This document shows positions 61,899-64,000 of a DNA stretch of 64,000 nt, one piece after another. The translations under genes and the position numbers were made by a program. The DNA is from Arthrobotrys musiformis (taxonomy: Eukaryota; Ascomycota; Orbiliomycetes; Orbiliales; Orbiliaceae): NCBI GenBank assembly GCA_036971715.1, contig JAVHJL010000003.1, positions 1,736,001 to 1,800,000 on the forward strand, given 5' to 3'. Every line of letters starts with the position of its first letter. Within the stretch, counting starts at the first letter, position 1. The notes beneath the pieces were generated by a model. The model ran no database searches. It saw only the letters and a list, made by a program, of their open reading frames with translations, and was not told where the DNA came from.

Positions 61899-64000
61899 CT
61901 TGGTATACAGCTTTGATGTTTGCTCGAAGCGCTGACGTGCAGAAGAATGTTCTATGCTGCAAGGGCGTCTATGCCTGATGTGGGATCTTCTGTAGATCTG
62001 AGTAGCAAGGACCGGGCAACATGTATTGGGATCTGCTGAGAATGGGTCTTTTATATTCCATTCTCAAGCGTGGGAAGTAAGGTTCTGATCAATATACGGA
62101 CATCAAAGTGTTCGCAGAATTCGACCGGCTCAGATTCCATTCAATCTATCTCCGATCAAAATTCATAGTTACCCTGCTATGAAAGATGAGAAACAGAGGG
62201 CGATGCGGCTAGCTTTCCGTGCCGTGCTTGATATTGAGAAATTCTCGAAAAAAGAGGGGTCTGCGGGGCACCAGCGAGCAGACTACCCGGTAATCTTCAA
62301 GTTGGATTGTGCGAGAGTCTCGACGCGAGGACAATGCATGTAATCTATCAAAGTTCTCCCAAGCCATGTGGAGCAAATGAAGGACCCATTATGCAGGATC
62401 TCATGGATCCAAAACAACGGTCGGTCCCTGGCTGACCAAGTGACTGTCCGTCTATAGAAGGTGGAATGAACATATCGGCTCCAGACCAGGTTTGCAGAGA
62501 TCAATTACCAGGACCCATTCCCATATTCTCGGGCGGTGCCTGACGGTCCTCAACGATCAAAAGGTCAAGACTCAGATGTCCTTCCGAAACGGTGCGTGCA
62601 TATGAAGTTGGAATGATGCAACAAAAGTGCAAGAGTGGATCGATATCGATATCTATAATATAAGTAAGTATAACGCTCTCACTTGCAGCAGTAGTCCCGC
62701 TAGCTATATAGAGAATAACTAAAGTTTCGAAACGGACAATGTAGAATTTTACAATATTCGGGAAAGATCGTCGAGGAACAGGAACAGGAACATGGAACCA
62801 ACAAGGGTTTACCCATGCCAATGATGCACATGCGTGTCGTTCGATTGTCTTCGATTTTTCTATCCGATGGCCTTATCCGGGGTCGACCATTTCCTAACGT
62901 GCTTCGGACAAGTATCTGTGTTCTTCTGCTTTTCAGGACTGACTCTACATAGAAGATACCAAAGACCCGACCCGTGTGATCATTGTATTCCAATACAGAT
63001 AAATGATATGAACTTACTACGTAATTGATCTTTGTGCGTCTTAGGCTTGCGGCATAGAAAAACCAAATATAGGATCCATCTGGTGAGCGTGCAGACTAAG
63101 CTGAGAACTCTCGAATTAATTCAATCTAAGTCTGTAGAAGCGATGACCCACTGGCGAAAGTGGCAGGGTCCGACTTCTCGCTGATAGTCTCTTCTGATAG
63201 GCTAGCTGCCATCATACATCTGCATGTGAGGAAGTGTGGGCCCATAGAGAGGTTATTCTAGGAGGAATTAATTCGAATTTCAAAGAGAAAGAGAAAAAAG
63301 GAATCCCCGGTTTGCTGTAGCTGCAGGTAGTTGTTTCGTCAAGACCCTAGATTTTACTTGCATATGCATAATTAGTGATCTTGAAGATATCATAACTCAA
63401 CACCTGTGTAGACTCGATCCTACAATTTCCGAGTAGTATACTAAACCTCGAAGGCCCAGCGGCGGAGGGCGGCGCCCGTGGGCTTAACTCAAGCCATAAG
63501 TCGCTTGGAAGTAGTACAATGTTTTTCGAGCCTCTAGTCTAACTAGTCAGAGTTGTATTTGGAAGTGGGTCCACTCGGCTGTGGTGAACGGCCCACATCT
63601 CATAAGCTCGTAATATTGTTTCGCTGGTCATACCCCCGCTTTGTCTACCATGTAAGGTATGTTTAACCTTAAACTAAGGAAACATGGGTGTCGTCGTCGA
63701 TGATATCATTGGAATCGAATTTAGAAATAAAACCCTAGGATAGCTCAAATATCCATCCTGAATTTAGGGGACAACTGAAAATTGTCTAAAATATTTAAAT
63801 AGAGACCTAGGTCGTTAATAGTGAAAAGACTTGACCATACATATTCGGTAAGGGCTTAGAGGTTCAATTGCGCATAGTGATACAGTATCAACGGCTCCGG
63901 AAGGGTCTGTCATTACATGTAATCATTATTTGTATGAACAGCCCGATTGGTGGGATCCGAATCCGGCGCATCCTACCCGCATGAGACGGTTATCGCGGGA
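61899..64000. other. Upstream region of the Trp-rich secreted gene and window end
   Basis: The left end holds the promoter, with TATAAAAG on the minus strand at 62048-62055. The rest, to 64000, has only short chance frames. The edge sequence contains no gene I can recognise. Confidence 0.5.
62048..62055 (-). promoter_or_regulatory. TATA box of the Trp-rich secreted protein gene
   Basis: On the minus strand this reads TATAAAAG, 150 nt upstream of the ATG at 61898. The same element and spacing occur at the DUF4360 gene. Confidence 0.6.

Noticed and set aside
63930..64000. Hairpin-rich edge sequence with CAT in a loop, considered as a truncated tRNA-Met
   Set aside because: Anticodon and T-stems do not pair in the needed lengths, and the acceptor stem would be outside the window.

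Overview
This window comes from the nuclear genome of a filamentous ascomycete (Pezizomycotina). The evidence is the gene structure: short introns of about 45-80 nt with GTAAGT/GTATGT donors, CTAAC/CTGAC branch sites and YAG acceptors. TATA boxes sit 140-160 nt upstream of several secreted-protein and enzyme genes, and the protein families are fungal (AzgA purine permease, NDT80/PhoG regulator, DUF4360 secreted protein, HAM1/BPI-like protein). The general character would fit Leotiomycetes, but I cannot prove the class from this sequence. Gene density is low: fourteen supported protein genes in 64 kb, with intergenic gaps of up to 9.3 kb. I found no convincing tRNA, rRNA, transposon or CRISPR array.

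Layout. 1.6-3.6 kb (-): AzgA-type purine permease. 8.5-10.7 kb (+): methyltransferase-like protein with a degenerate SAM-binding motif. 15.8-16.9 kb (+): orphan membrane protein with about seven transmembrane segments. 18.3-20.2 kb (+): Gly/Arg/Gln-rich (RGG/GHQG) protein. 21.5-23.6 kb (-): flavin-containing monooxygenase. 26.2-26.7 kb (+): small single-TM protein. 27.6-29.6 kb (-): atypical hexokinase. 34.2-37.2 kb (-): NDT80-like transcription factor. 46.5-48.3 kb (-): UNC93/NGT1-type MFS transporter. 50.3-51.4 kb (+): glucosamine-6-phosphate deaminase. 52.2-54.5 kb (+): HAM1/BPI-like protein. 56.6-57.3 kb (+): DUF4360 secreted protein. 59.1-59.6 kb (+): small secreted/membrane protein. 60.7-61.9 kb (-): Trp-rich secreted protein with KEX2-type sites. 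All exon structures were assembled by hand from the sequence and keep frame across every junction.

The biological core is 27.6-51.4 kb. Four genes there match four parts of the fungal N-acetylglucosamine (GlcNAc) utilisation cluster known from Candida and Trichoderma: sugar kinase (NGK1/HXK3 type), NDT80-family regulator (RON1 type), GlcNAc transporter (NGT1 type) and GlcN-6-P deaminase (NAG1/DAM1 type). Together they would import GlcNAc, phosphorylate it and convert GlcN-6-P to fructose-6-P under a dedicated regulator. The transporter and deaminase are divergently transcribed from a shared 2 kb region. The GlcNAc-6-P deacetylase (DAC1) needed between kinase and deaminase was not found in the window, nor was a chitobiase/GH3 gene. 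The cluster is stretched over 24 kb with large non-coding gaps.

Points of note: the deaminase start codon is itself split by an intron; the hexokinase carries a 114-residue C-terminal extension ending in a Lys/aromatic amphipathic segment; the NDT80-like gene appears to have a 1.1 kb intron; and several secreted or membrane proteins have no family I recognise.
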